Below are positions 16,720 to 25,355 of a stretch of 64,000 nt of DNA, piece by piece (positions within the stretch are counted from its first letter, which is position 1; each line of letters opens with the position of its first letter). The notes beneath the pieces are model-generated. The model was given only the letters and a program-made list of their open reading frames with translations. It did not search any database and was not told where the DNA came from. The translations under genes were made by a program, and so were the position numbers. This DNA is from CAVWSM01 sp963757805. Lineage in GTDB: Bacteria > Actinomycetota > Actinomycetes > Jiangellales > Jiangellaceae. The stretch covers positions 1,178,001 to 1,242,000 of the forward strand of contig CAVWSM010000006.1 in assembly GCA_963757805.1 (NCBI GenBank), given 5' to 3'.

Positions 16720-17675
16720 ATGGCTGTCTCTCGGGAGCCCGAGTTCGGCACGGTTCGCATGCGCGAAGGGTACGACCTCGACGACGTCGACGACTTCGTC
16801 GATGTCGTGATCGACTCGCTCGACGGCAAGGGCAGTCGCAAGGTCACGCCAGAGCAGATCGAGCGGTACGAGTTCAAGATCGTGCGCATGCGCACCGGGT
16901 ACTCGATGGAGGACGTCGACCGCTGGCTCGATGAGGCCGCGGCCGAGATGCGGGCGCGTCTGAAGGCGGCGCGCCAGGCAGAGCCGGCCCGCGCGGCGCA
17001 GCCGCCGCCGCCCCCCCGCCTCCGGTTGCGCCACCGCCGCCCCCGGCCGCCCCTCCGGTCAGCCCTTACGACGACTCCACCCAGTGGTGGCCTGCGCCAA
17101 CCCCCCCGGCACCCCCCGCGCCCGCGCCACTCCCGACGCCCGCTCCGATGCCGGTCCCGGCCGCTGGATACACCACGACGACGACCTATGGCACGCCCGC
17201 GTACGACCCGCAGCCCAGCTATCCCCCGAGCACGCCACTTGAGCAGACGGGCCACGGCCGCGACACCGGCACTGCCCGCGCTGCGGCGCTGGTGCACCAC
17301 ATCGAGCTGTGGGTCCGCGACTTCGACTCGGGCGTCGCATCCTGGGGCTGGCTCTTCCAGCGGCTCGGCTGGCGCATCGGCCGCGTGTGGGAGCACGGCT
17401 GCGCCTGGGCGAGCCCCGACGGGCCCTACATCGTGATCGAGTCCGGCCCGGACCTGCGCTGGATGCCGCACGACCGGCGCTCGCCAGGCATGAATCATCT
17501 CGCGTTCGAGGTGCCGGACCGGGCCACGGTCGACCGCATCGTCGCCGACGGCCCACTGCACGGCTGGCAGCTGATGTTTCCCGACCGGCACCCGTTTGCC
17601 GGTGGGCCTGACCACTATGCGGCCTACATGGAGAACGGCGAGGGGTTCGAGGTCGAGATCGTCTCGGCGGAGTGA
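16720..17675 (+). CDS. DivIVA-domain/proline-rich/VOC fusion, frameshifted in a C7 run
   Basis: The N-terminal frame (from ATG 16720) encodes two short DivIVA-type repeats: VRMREGYDLDDVDDFVD and VRMRTGYSMEDVDRWLDE, each the GYxxxDVDxxxD pattern of the DivI1A repeat. At 17011-17017 a run of seven C breaks the frame. Dropping one C gives a clean continuation through a proline-rich linker (many PPAP repeats) into a glyoxalase/VOC domain: VHHIELWVRDFDSGVASWGW, GMNHLAFEVPD and HYAAYMENGEGFEVEIV, ending at 17675. The composite would be about 318 aa. The VOC part could bind a metal-dependent substrate; the DivIVA repeats suggest membrane or polar localisation. Either a sequencing slip or a real frameshift in a homopolymer; the composite is inference. 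Confidence 0.75.
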
Positions 17676-17740
17676 TCTCTGCCTGAGTGCGCCGATCCCT
17701 CGCCTGGGGACGGGGCGAGTTTGGCGTCGGCTCGGGTCGC

Positions 17741-17784
17741 GGGGCGCAAATCGGTTGCCCCGGCAACACTGGGGCGCCCCAGCG
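17741..17784 (+). repeat. Dispersed 44-nt repeat, copy A
   Basis: A 44-nt unit made of a leading GGGGCGCAAATCG, the hairpin GTTGCCCCGGCAAC (6-bp arms) and the perfect palindrome TGGGGCGCCCCA (17770-17781). Copy B, 63 bp later, matches at 43 of 44 positions. It lies in the 198-bp space between two converging genes, which otherwise holds nothing recognisable. Confidence 0.85.
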
Positions 17785-17803
17785 CACGGCTGGCGCCTGG
17801 CAC

Positions 17804-17847
17804 GGGGCGCAAATCGGTTGCCCTGGCAACACTGGGGCGCCCCAGCG
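17804..17847 (+). repeat. Dispersed 44-nt repeat, copy B
   Basis: Second tandem copy in the same orientation as copy A, with a single C-to-T difference at 17824 in the hairpin loop. The palindrome TGGGGCGCCCCA is at 17833-17844. It ends 26 bp before the stop codon of the minus-strand oxidase gene. Two reverse-orientation relatives lie at 32.06-32.17 kb. Confidence 0.85.
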
Positions 17848-17873
17848 TCGCTGCAGGCGGGTGCGTCGGCGGC

Positions 17874-19244
17874 TTAGTCGCCGACGAGGCGGCCGACCGC
17901 GGCGGCACGGCGTGACGGCCGGCTCTTGCGGGCCTCGGCGGCATCGGCGGTCTGCATCAGGCGAAGGGCGGCGTTGACGCCGAGCCAGCGAAAGGGCTCG
18001 GGCTCCCAGCGTGGCGAATGGTGACCGACCCACGCCAGCTTCACCAGATCCGAGTCGCGGGCGAGCACCAGGTCGGCGAGGGTGCGTCCGGCCAGGTTGC
18101 TGGTCGCGACGCCGTCACCCACGTAGCCGCCCGCCCAGCCGAGCCCCGTGTGCACATCCAGGCCGCACGAGGGAAACCAGTCCCGGGGGACGCCGAGCGG
18201 TCCACCCCAGCGATGGGTGACCTGCGCCCCGGCGAGCACCGGGAACAGCTCGAGCAGCGTCTCGTGCAGTGCCTCGTGCACGCCGGCGTCCGAGTCGTAC
18301 ACCGGCCGCGTTCGAGACCGGAAGTGGTACGGCGCACCGCGGCCGCCGAAGGCCAGCCGGCCGTCCGCCGTCCGCTGCCCGTAGATGATCATGTGCCGGA
18401 AGTCCGCGAACGTCTCCCTCCGCGCCAGCCCGATTCGATCCCACAGCGGGTCAGGCAGCGGCTCGGTCGCGATCATCAGCGAGTAGACCGGCGCCAACGT
18501 GCGGGCATGCCCGGGCAGCGCAGCTGTGTAGCCCTCGGTAGCCCGGAGCACGATGTCCGCCCGCACAGTTCCGTACGGCGTCTCCACGCGTCGTGGCTCG
18601 ATGCGAGTGACCGGCGTGTGCTCATGCACGCGCACGCCATGACGCTCGACCGCCGCCGCCAGCCCGCGGACGAGTCGCGCCGGGTGGATTGCGGCGCAGT
18701 GCGGCGTATAGGTCCCGCCCAGCACGTCAGTCGCCCCGATCCGCTCGGCGACCTCCGCAGGCCCGAGGAGCGCCAGGTCGTCCTCCGAGTCGCCCCACTC
18801 GCGGCCCTCGTCGACGTACGCGCGCGCCCGCTCGAGCTGCGCCTGCGAGCGCGCGGCGACCACCGTGCCGCCCTTGGTGAAGTGGCAGTCGATCCCTTCG
18901 AGATCGGCGACCCGACGGACCTCGTCAATCGTGCGGCGCATCTCGCGCTGGAGAGCGAGGGCAGGCTCGCGCCCGTACCGTCGCGCGACTGCCGGCAGCG
19001 AGGCCGGAAACAATGCCGAGCACCAGCCGCCGTTGCGCCCCGAGGCGCCGAACCCGGCGACCGCCTGTTCGAGCATGACGATGCGCAGGCTCGGATCGGC
19101 AGCAGCCAGGTAGTAGGCGGACCACAGCCCGGTATAGCCCGCGCCGACGATGGCTACGTCGACATCGAGGTCGCCGGGGAGCGGCGAGCGCTCGGGGCCG
19201 CGCAGGTCGGCCGGCAGGGTGTCCCACCAGAGCGGGATGTGCAC
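17874..19244 (-). CDS. FAD-dependent oxidoreductase, PuuB/DAO family
   Basis: A 456-aa flavoprotein with the Rossmann motif VAIVGAGYTGLWSAYYLA (GAGYTG at 34-39), the adjacent LEQAVAGFGASGRNGGW segment, and a late GWAGGYVGDGVATSNLAGR FAD-binding end, as in gamma-glutamylputrescine oxidase and related amine oxidases of the DAO superfamily. In this setting it likely oxidises a polyamine-derived amine, giving aldehyde, ammonia and H2O2; a sarcosine- or glycine-oxidase-like role cannot be excluded. It starts at GTG 19244, eight bases after the stop of the polyamine aminotransferase, and is the third gene of the Lrp-aminotransferase-oxidase operon. Confidence 0.85.
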   Translation of the reverse strand: MHIPLWWDTLPADLRGPERSPLPGDLDVDVAIVGAGYTGLWSAYYLAAADPSLRIVMLEQAVAGFGASGRNGGWCSALFPASLPAVARRYGREPALALQREMRRTIDEVRRVADLEGIDCHFTKGGTVVAARSQAQLERARAYVDEGREWGDSEDDLALLGPAEVAERIGATDVLGGTYTPHCAAIHPARLVRGLAAAVERHGVRVHEHTPVTRIEPRRVETPYGTVRADIVLRATEGYTAALPGHARTLAPVYSLMIATEPLPDPLWDRIGLARRETFADFRHMIIYGQRTADGRLAFGGRGAPYHFRSRTRPVYDSDAGVHEALHETLLELFPVLAGAQVTHRWGGPLGVPRDWFPSCGLDVHTGLGWAGGYVGDGVATSNLAGRTLADLVLARDSDLVKLAWVGHHSPRWEPEPFRWLGVNAALRLMQTADAAEARKSRPSRRAAAVGRLVGD

Positions 19245-19252
19245 GGGTTGGC

Positions 19253-20623
19253 CTAGAGCAGCGACCAGGCGCGGCCCAGCACGTCCCGCAGGATCTGCTC
19301 CATCTCGTCGAACTCCTGCTGACCCACGATCAGCGGCGGGGCGAGCTGTACGACCGGGTCGCCGCGGTCGTCCGCGCGGCAGTAAAGCCCGGCGTCGAAC
19401 AGCGCCTTGGACAGGAAGCCGCGCAGGATCCGCTCGCTCTCCTCTGCGGTGAACGTCTCCTTGGTGCCCTTGTCCTTGACCAGCTCGATGCCGTAGAAGT
19501 ACCCGTCGCCGCGGACGTCGCCGACGATCGGCAGGTCGGTGAGCTTCTCCAGCGTCGCACGGAATGCGCCCTCATTGTCGAGCACCCGCTGCGGGAGCTT
19601 CTCGCGCTCGAAGATGTCGAGGTTGGCGAGCGCGACCGCCGATGAGACCGGGTGCCCGCCGAACGTATAGCCGTGCGGGAAGAACGTGTCGCCCTGGTAG
19701 AACGGCTCGGCGATGCGGTCGGAGAAGATCGCCGCACCGATGGGGGAGTAGCCCGAGGTCATGCCCTTGGCGCACGTGACGATGTCGGGTAGGTAGTCGA
19801 ACTTCTCGCAGGCGAACATCGCGCCCAGCCGGCCGAAGGCGCAGATCACCTCGTCGGAGACAAGAAGCACGTCGTACGTGTCGCAGATCTCACGCACCCG
19901 CTGGAAATAGCCCGGCGGCGGCGGGAAACAACCGCCCGCGTTCTGCACCGGCTCCAGGAACACCGCGGCCACCGTGTCAGGCCCCTCGAAGAGGATCGCC
20001 TGCTCGATCTGGTCGGCCGCCCAGCGCCCGAACGCCTCGAGATCGTCGCCATGCTCCGGAGCTCGGTAGAAGTTGGTGTTGGGCACCTGGTGCGATCCCG
20101 GCACCAGCGGCTCGAACGGTGCCTTGAATGCCGGGATGCCGGTGATCGACAAGGCCCCGTGCGGTGTGCCGTGGTAGGCGATCGCCCTGCTGATCACCTT
20201 GTACTTGCCGGGCTTACCGACCAGCTTGAAGTACTGCTTGGCCGCCTTCCAGGCCGTCTCGACCGCCTCGCCGCCGCCGGTGGTGAAGAAGACCTTGTTG
20301 AGGTCCCCTGGCGCGTACGACGCGAGCCGGTCGGCCAGCTCGACGGCAGCCGGGTGCGCGTAGCTCCAGATCGGGAAGAACGCGAGCTCGGCCGCCTGCT
20401 TGGCGGCGACCTCGGCCAGCTCGGTGCGCCCGTGCCCGGCCTGCACCACGAACAGCCCGGCCAGCCCGTCGAGGTAGCGCCGTCCGTTGCTGTCGTAGAT
20501 GTAGGCGCCTTCGCCGCGCACGATCGTGGGCACGGGCGCGTCGGCGTACGACGACATGCGGGTGAAGTGCATCCAGAGGTGCTCGTAGGCGGTGCGGGAC
20601 ATCTGGTCAGGGCTACTCGTCAT
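19253..20623 (-). CDS. Class III aminotransferase, putrescine-pyruvate type
   Basis: A 456-aa PLP enzyme of the omega-aminotransferase class. Visible landmarks are YLDGLAGLFVVQAGHGR, FFTTGGGEAVETAWKAAKQY, RAIAYHGTPHGALS, LLVSDEVICAFGRLG, and the PLP lysine Lys286 in CAKGMTSGYSPIGA. The context of an Lrp regulator, an amine oxidase, gamma-aminobutyraldehyde dehydrogenase and a Pot transporter supports a SpuC-type polyamine:pyruvate aminotransferase; the exact amino acceptor is inferred. ATG 20623 overlaps the Lrp-gene stop (ATGA at 20620-20623), so synthesis is coupled to the regulator. Confidence 0.88.
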   Translation of the reverse strand: MTSSPDQMSRTAYEHLWMHFTRMSSYADAPVPTIVRGEGAYIYDSNGRRYLDGLAGLFVVQAGHGRTELAEVAAKQAAELAFFPIWSYAHPAAVELADRLASYAPGDLNKVFFTTGGGEAVETAWKAAKQYFKLVGKPGKYKVISRAIAYHGTPHGALSITGIPAFKAPFEPLVPGSHQVPNTNFYRAPEHGDDLEAFGRWAADQIEQAILFEGPDTVAAVFLEPVQNAGGCFPPPPGYFQRVREICDTYDVLLVSDEVICAFGRLGAMFACEKFDYLPDIVTCAKGMTSGYSPIGAAIFSDRIAEPFYQGDTFFPHGYTFGGHPVSSAVALANLDIFEREKLPQRVLDNEGAFRATLEKLTDLPIVGDVRGDGYFYGIELVKDKGTKETFTAEESERILRGFLSKALFDAGLYCRADDRGDPVVQLAPPLIVGQQEFDEMEQILRDVLGRAWSLL

Positions 20624-21099
20624 CGCGTTCCCCAGGTGTAGGTCTGTTTGCGGAGCTTGAGGTAGAGAAAGGTTTCGGTGCTCACCACGCCGGGCAGTGC
20701 GCGGATGTGCTCGGACAACAGGTCGAGCAGGTGTGCGTCGTTCTCGGCGACCACCTCGGCGAGGATGTCGAACGAGCCCGCGGTGAGCACGACATAGTCG
20801 ACCTCGGCGATCTCGGCCAGCGCATCGGCCACCACTCTGCTGTCGCCCTCGACGCGGATGCCGATCATGGCTTGGCGCCCGAGACCGACCTGGACGGGGT
20901 CGGTGACAGCCACGACCTGCATCACTCCGGTGTCGATGAGCCGCTGGACCCGCTGCCGGACGGCAGCCTCGGACAGCCCGACGGCCTTGCCGATGGCGGC
21001 GTACGACCGGCGGCCGTCCTGCTGCAGCTGCTCGATGATCGACTTCGATACGTCATCGAGGTAGCCGTTGCGGTCCCGGAGAGTCACGCGGGTCATCAT
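20620..21099 (-). CDS. Lrp/AsnC family transcriptional regulator
   Basis: A 159-aa regulator with the Lrp-type N-terminal helix-turn-helix (DDVSKSIIEQLQQDGRRSYA, then GLSEAAVRQRVQRLIDTGVM) and a C-terminal RAM ligand-binding domain (VVLTAGSFDILAEVVAEND, LPGVVSTETFLYLK). It probably senses an amino acid or amine and controls the polyamine genes on both sides. ATG 21099 is used; ATG 21096 or TTG 21123 are alternatives. It is the first gene of the minus-strand operon and is divergent from the aldehyde dehydrogenase, with a palindrome-rich 299-bp space between them. Confidence 0.92.
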   Translation of the reverse strand: MMTRVTLRDRNGYLDDVSKSIIEQLQQDGRRSYAAIGKAVGLSEAAVRQRVQRLIDTGVMQVVAVTDPVQVGLGRQAMIGIRVEGDSRVVADALAEIAEVDYVVLTAGSFDILAEVVAENDAHLLDLLSEHIRALPGVVSTETFLYLKLRKQTYTWGTR

Positions 21100-21398
21100 T
21101 ACGGCCGCACGCTCCGTTGACAAGCAAATCCGCAGAGAAGAGCCACTCCAGGTGCGGAATCATCACGTCGGGCTGGGCGCGGCCACGGTTTACGCAGCCT
21201 GGCCCGGCCATTTCTGGCCCATCACTCGCAGTCCACAACGATTCGATAGCGATTCCGTGGCAAAGACCGCAGAGGCACTACGGAATCCCTTGTCAGCACC
21301 CGGCTCACATGTGAGGATCAGCGACTTGGAGGGGTGGATCTGGCGATGCCGCTATATTCGATCTGCTTTGGGACGACTTGAACATCGGGTGAGGTGAT
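21100..21398. promoter_or_regulatory. Divergent control region between Lrp gene and ALDH
   Basis: This 299-bp space holds no gene. It contains a perfect 12-bp palindrome CTCACATGTGAG (21304-21315), and an inverted repeat GATTCCGT (21251-21258)/ACGGAATC (21280-21287) with a 21-base spacer. A TATATT at 21353-21358 could be a -10 box for the ALDH-pot genes, though no well-spaced -35 is seen. Operator use by the adjacent Lrp protein is inference. Confidence 0.5.
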
Positions 21399-22928
21399 AT
21401 GGCCACGGTGCAGGATGTGCGGGCGAGTGATGCACCCGTCCGAGACGTGGCCATGATCGACGGTGTGTTTCGCGGCGGCCGCCGGGTCCCGGGTGCCGGC
21501 GAGACACACGATGTCGTGAATCCTGCCAACGGTCGACCCGTGGCGCGCTACACCGTGGGGACCGCTAGAGACGTCGATGCCGCGGTCGCGGACGCACGCG
21601 CGGCCTTCCCCGAGTGGTCGGGCAGCACGCCGGCCGAGCGGTCGTCGGCGCTGCACCGCCTCGCTGCGATCCTCACCGAGCGAGCAGACGGGCTTGCGCA
21701 CACCGAAACCCGCCAGACCGGCAAGCCGATCCGGCTGTCGACCGGTTTTGACGTGCCCGGCACGATCGATAACGTCGCCTTCTTCGCCGGCGCCACCCGT
21801 AATCTCGAAGGCAAGGCGAGCGCGGAGTACAGCCCCGACCACACCTCGTCGATCCGCCGCGAAGCGGTCGGGGTGATTGGCTCGATCGCTCCGTGGAACT
21901 ACCCGCTGCAGATGGCGGCCTGGAAGATCCTGCCGGCCATAGCCGCCGGCAACACGATCGTGCTCAAGCCGTCCGAGCTCACACCACTCACCTCGCTTGC
22001 CCTGGCCAAGGCCTGTCAGGACGCCGGCATCCCGGACGGCGTTGTCAACGTCGTAAGCGGGCTCGGACCAGATGCAGGACAGGCGCTGGTAAGCCATCCA
22101 GGTGTCGACATGGTTTCCTTCACCGGTTCGTCCCGAGCCGGCCGCGAGGTCATGACCGCCGCTGCGCGCGGCCTCAAGCGCCTACACATGGAGCTCGGCG
22201 GCAAGGCGCCCTTCCTCGTCTTCGACGACGCCGACCTCGACGCCGCGATCAACGGCGCGGTCGCGGGCGCCCTCATCAACACCGGGCAGGACTGCACCGC
22301 GGCAACCCGGGCGATCGTCCATCGCAGCGTGTTCGACGACTTCGTCACTGGAGTCGCCGACCTGATGCGCGACGTGCGCCTTGGCAACCCGCTCGACGAA
22401 GCAACTGACATGGGTCCGCTCGTTTCCGGCGCGCAGCGGGACCGCGTAGCCGGCTTTGTGGAACGCGCTCGCGCCGCCGGTGCGCGAGTTGTGACCGGTG
22501 GCCGGACACCCGGCGGCGCCCTCGCCGGCGGCGCCTTCTATGAGCCTACCCTCATCACCGACGTCGACCCGGGTGCAGAGATCGTCCGCAATGAAGTGTT
22601 CGGGCCAGTGCTCGTCGCCTTGGCGTTCGACACCGACGACGAGGGAATCGCGCTTGCCAACGACACGCCGTACGGCCTCGCTGCATCGGCGTGGACTCGC
22701 GACGTGTTCCGGTCCCTGCGAGCCACGCGCGAGATCCGCGCCGGTTGCGTCTGGATCAACGACCACATCCCGATCGTGAGCGAGATGCCGCACGGAGGGT
22801 ACGGTCAGTCGGGGTTCGGCAAGGACATGAGCCACTACTCGTTCGACGAGTACACCGTGGTCAAGCATGTGATGTTCGACACCACGGGCGTCGTCCGCAA
22901 GCCTTGGCACCGCACAATCTTCAACTGA
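21399..22928 (+). CDS. Gamma-aminobutyraldehyde dehydrogenase-like ALDH
   Basis: NAD(P)-dependent aldehyde dehydrogenase of 509 aa that probably oxidises 4-aminobutanal to GABA. Catalytic Cys299 is in TGQDCTAATR and general-base Glu265 is in MELGGK; the cofactor-binding IAPWNYPLQMAAWKILPA and FTGSSRAGREV segments are present. The C-terminal NDHIPIVSEMPHGGYGQSGFGKD is like that of PuuC/PatD-type enzymes. ATG 21399 follows GGTGAGGTGAT. It lies 48 bp before potD and divergent from the Lrp regulator, so it likely belongs with the transporter operon and completes the putrescine-to-GABA route. Confidence 0.88.
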   Translation: MATVQDVRASDAPVRDVAMIDGVFRGGRRVPGAGETHDVVNPANGRPVARYTVGTARDVDAAVADARAAFPEWSGSTPAERSSALHRLAAILTERADGLAHTETRQTGKPIRLSTGFDVPGTIDNVAFFAGATRNLEGKASAEYSPDHTSSIRREAVGVIGSIAPWNYPLQMAAWKILPAIAAGNTIVLKPSELTPLTSLALAKACQDAGIPDGVVNVVSGLGPDAGQALVSHPGVDMVSFTGSSRAGREVMTAAARGLKRLHMELGGKAPFLVFDDADLDAAINGAVAGALINTGQDCTAATRAIVHRSVFDDFVTGVADLMRDVRLGNPLDEATDMGPLVSGAQRDRVAGFVERARAAGARVVTGGRTPGGALAGGAFYEPTLITDVDPGAEIVRNEVFGPVLVALAFDTDDEGIALANDTPYGLAASAWTRDVFRSLRATREIRAGCVWINDHIPIVSEMPHGGYGQSGFGKDMSHYSFDEYTVVKHVMFDTTGVVRKPWHRTIFN

Positions 22929-22976
22929 CAGCCGTACCATCCCCCCACGCCGCGCAGAGACGAAGGAAGCCTCACC

Positions 22977-24179
22977 ATGACCCGAAAGCCCCCGCTCTCC
23001 CCGGAGGCCCGTGCCGTCCTCTCGCTGATGTCCCGTCGCACCGTCCTGCGGGGCGCCGGCGCGCTTGGCGCCGCAGCGGCGCTTGCTGCTTGCGGGACCG
23101 ACGGCGATACCAGCAGTGGTGGTCCGACCGCAGCGAGCGACAGGTCCGAGGAGGACAAGGTCGTGCGATGGGCCAACTGGGCCTACTACCTCGACTACGA
23201 CGACGAGGCGCAGAACTACCCGACGCTCGAGCGGTTCAAGCAGGAGACCGGGCTCGACGCTACCTACGTCGAGGACATCGAGGACAACGACGCATACTTC
23301 AGCAAGATCGCTCCACAGCTGCGCGACGGCCAGGACGTCGGCCAGGACATCGTGGTGTTCACCGACTGGATGGCGACCCGGCTGATCCGCCAGAGCCTGG
23401 TGCAGCAGCTCGACGCCGCCAACATCCCCAACAAGGGCAACATCCTGGCCAACCTCGCCAACGTCGACTTCGACCCGGGCCGCGAGTACTCGCTCACCTG
23501 GCAGTCCGGGTTCGCCGGCATCGCGTGGAACAAGGAGAAGGTCCCCGGCGGCCTGCACTCCGTCTCCGACCTGTGGAACCCGGAGCTGCGCGGCCGAGTC
23601 GAGGTGTTGTCGGAGATGCGCGACACCATGGGCCTGATCATGCTCGAGCAGGGTGTCGACATCTCCGGCGACTTCACTGAGGACGAGTACTTGGACGCGC
23701 TCGACGTCCTGCAGCAGCAGCTGGACAACGGACAGATCCGGCAGGTCAAGGGAAACTCCTACACCGAGGACCTGATCTCCGAGGACGCGCTGGCCGTCAT
23801 CGCGTGGTCCGGAGACATCACGGCGCTCAACTTCGAGAACGGCGACAAGTGGCAGTTCGTGATCCCGGATGCCGGTGGCACCCTGTGGAGCGACAACCTG
23901 CTGGTTCCGATCGGGTCGCCGTACAAGGCCAACGCCGAGAAGCTCATCAACTACTACTACGACCCGGCCGTAGCAGCCGAGGTCGCCGCCTACGTCAACT
24001 ACATCTGCCCCGTACAGGGAGCCAAAGAGGAGATCCTCAAGATCGACCCAGAGCTCGCCGAGAACACCCTGATCTTCCCCGACGAGGCGACTCTGGCTAC
24101 GGTCAAGGTCTTCCGCGCTCTCACGCCGGAGGAGGAGACGACGTTCTCCACCGCGTACCAGAAGGCACTGGGTAACTAA
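22977..24179 (+). CDS. potD: Polyamine ABC transporter, substrate-binding lipoprotein
   Basis: Periplasmic-type binding protein, here a Tat-exported lipoprotein of 400 aa. The N-terminus has the twin-arginine SRRTVLRGAG and lipobox LAAC, with Cys39 as the lipidated residue. The mature domain shows the PotD/PotF pattern: VRWANWAYYLDYD, VVFTDWMATRL, YSLTWQSGFAGIAWN, SYTEDLISEDALAVIAWSGD and TLWSDNLLVPIGSPYKANAEKLINYYYDP. Spermidine or putrescine is the likely ligand. GAAGGAAGCC precedes ATG 22977. The stop overlaps the potA start by one base (TAATG). Confidence 0.92.
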   Translation: MTRKPPLSPEARAVLSLMSRRTVLRGAGALGAAAALAACGTDGDTSSGGPTAASDRSEEDKVVRWANWAYYLDYDDEAQNYPTLERFKQETGLDATYVEDIEDNDAYFSKIAPQLRDGQDVGQDIVVFTDWMATRLIRQSLVQQLDAANIPNKGNILANLANVDFDPGREYSLTWQSGFAGIAWNKEKVPGGLHSVSDLWNPELRGRVEVLSEMRDTMGLIMLEQGVDISGDFTEDEYLDALDVLQQQLDNGQIRQVKGNSYTEDLISEDALAVIAWSGDITALNFENGDKWQFVIPDAGGTLWSDNLLVPIGSPYKANAEKLINYYYDPAVAAEVAAYVNYICPVQGAKEEILKIDPELAENTLIFPDEATLATVKVFRALTPEEETTFSTAYQKALGN

Positions 24180-25336
24180 TGAGCAACAGCACCGACGTCG
24201 CCGATCGCGGCGCGGGGGAGCTTCGGCTGGTCGGGCTGACCAAGCGGTTCGGTTCCTTCACCGCGGTCGACGGCATCGACCTGACCGTGCCCGAGGGATC
24301 GTTCTTCGCCCTCCTCGGGCCGTCGGGTTGCGGTAAGACGACGACGCTCCGCATGATCGCCGGTCTCGAGGAGCCCACCGCCGGTCAAATCGTGCTCGGC
24401 GGGCAGGACGTCACCTACACGAAGCCCTACAAGCGGCCGGTCAACACCGTCTTCCAGAGCTATGCGCTGTTCCCGCACCTCGACGTCTTCGAGAACGTCG
24501 CATTCGGCCTCCGGCGTCGTGGGTTCCAGCACCCGAAACCGCAGGTCGAGGAGGCGCTCGAGCTCGTCCAGCTGGGCCACCTGGCCCGGCGCAAGCCCAG
24601 CCAGCTCTCCGGCGGGCAGCAGCAACGTGTGGCACTGGCCCGAGCGATCGTCAACCGACCACGCGTGCTGCTCCTCGACGAGCCGCTCGGTGCGCTCGAT
24701 CTCAAGCTGCGCCGTCAGATGCAGCTCGAGCTCAAGCGGATCCAGACCGAGGTCGGCCTCACCTTCGTGCACGTCACTCACGACCAGGAAGAGGCCATGA
24801 CAATGGCCGACACCATCGCGGTGATGAACGAGGGACGCGTCGAGCAGCTGGGTGCTCCGACCGCGCTGTACGAGTCGCCAAACACAACGTTCGTCGCCAA
24901 CTTCCTCGGCCAGTCCAACCTCGTGACAGGGCGCGTCATCGCGGCTGGTGACGTCGTGATGGTGGACGTGCGGGGCACCCCGGTCGCTGTGCCGGTCAGC
25001 CGTTCGCATGTGACCGGCAATTCGGCGCTGGTGGGCGTACGGCCGGAGAAGGTGCGCCTGATCACCGATCCTGCTGCCTTGCCCGCTGGCCTCAACGTCC
25101 TGCGCGGCGGGGTGGTGCGCGACACCAGCTTCGCGGGCGTCTCGACGCAGTACCTCGTCGAGATGCCTTGGGGGCAGGAGCTCACCGTCTTCACTCAGAA
25201 CCTCGACGCGGGCGGGGTGGTCGTTCCCGGCACGTCGGTCATCCTGGCTTGGGACGTTCAGCACACATTCGCACTCAGCGGTGACGCGGACGCCGGCGTG
25301 AACGTCGACGAGCAGCTCGCTGCCGGCGCGGTCTGA
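24179..25336 (+). CDS. potA: Polyamine ABC transporter, ATP-binding protein
   Basis: Cytoplasmic ATPase of 385 aa that energises polyamine import. Walker A GPSGCGKT is at 47-54, the signature LSGGQQQRVALARAI and Walker B RVLLLDEPLGALD follow, and the switch histidine is in HVTHDQEEAM. The region after about residue 240 is a TOBE regulatory domain, as in PotA. ATG 24179 overlaps the potD stop by one base. potB begins 19 bp after its stop. The match to PotA is clear from domain order and neighbours. Confidence 0.94.
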   Translation: MSNSTDVADRGAGELRLVGLTKRFGSFTAVDGIDLTVPEGSFFALLGPSGCGKTTTLRMIAGLEEPTAGQIVLGGQDVTYTKPYKRPVNTVFQSYALFPHLDVFENVAFGLRRRGFQHPKPQVEEALELVQLGHLARRKPSQLSGGQQQRVALARAIVNRPRVLLLDEPLGALDLKLRRQMQLELKRIQTEVGLTFVHVTHDQEEAMTMADTIAVMNEGRVEQLGAPTALYESPNTTFVANFLGQSNLVTGRVIAAGDVVMVDVRGTPVAVPVSRSHVTGNSALVGVRPEKVRLITDPAALPAGLNVLRGGVVRDTSFAGVSTQYLVEMPWGQELTVFTQNLDAGGVVVPGTSVILAWDVQHTFALSGDADAGVNVDEQLAAGAV

Positions 25337-25355
25337 GCGGACGAAGGACTCTCAC

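Noticed and set aside
17741..17847. CRISPR-like pair of near-identical repeats
   Set aside because: Only two units, 43 of 44 identical, with a 19-base gap, internal palindromes and a reverse pair at 32 kb; no cas genes.
22182..23558. Long minus-strand frame over the ALDH and potD genes
   Set aside because: It is antisense to two well-supported genes and has no motif of its own.
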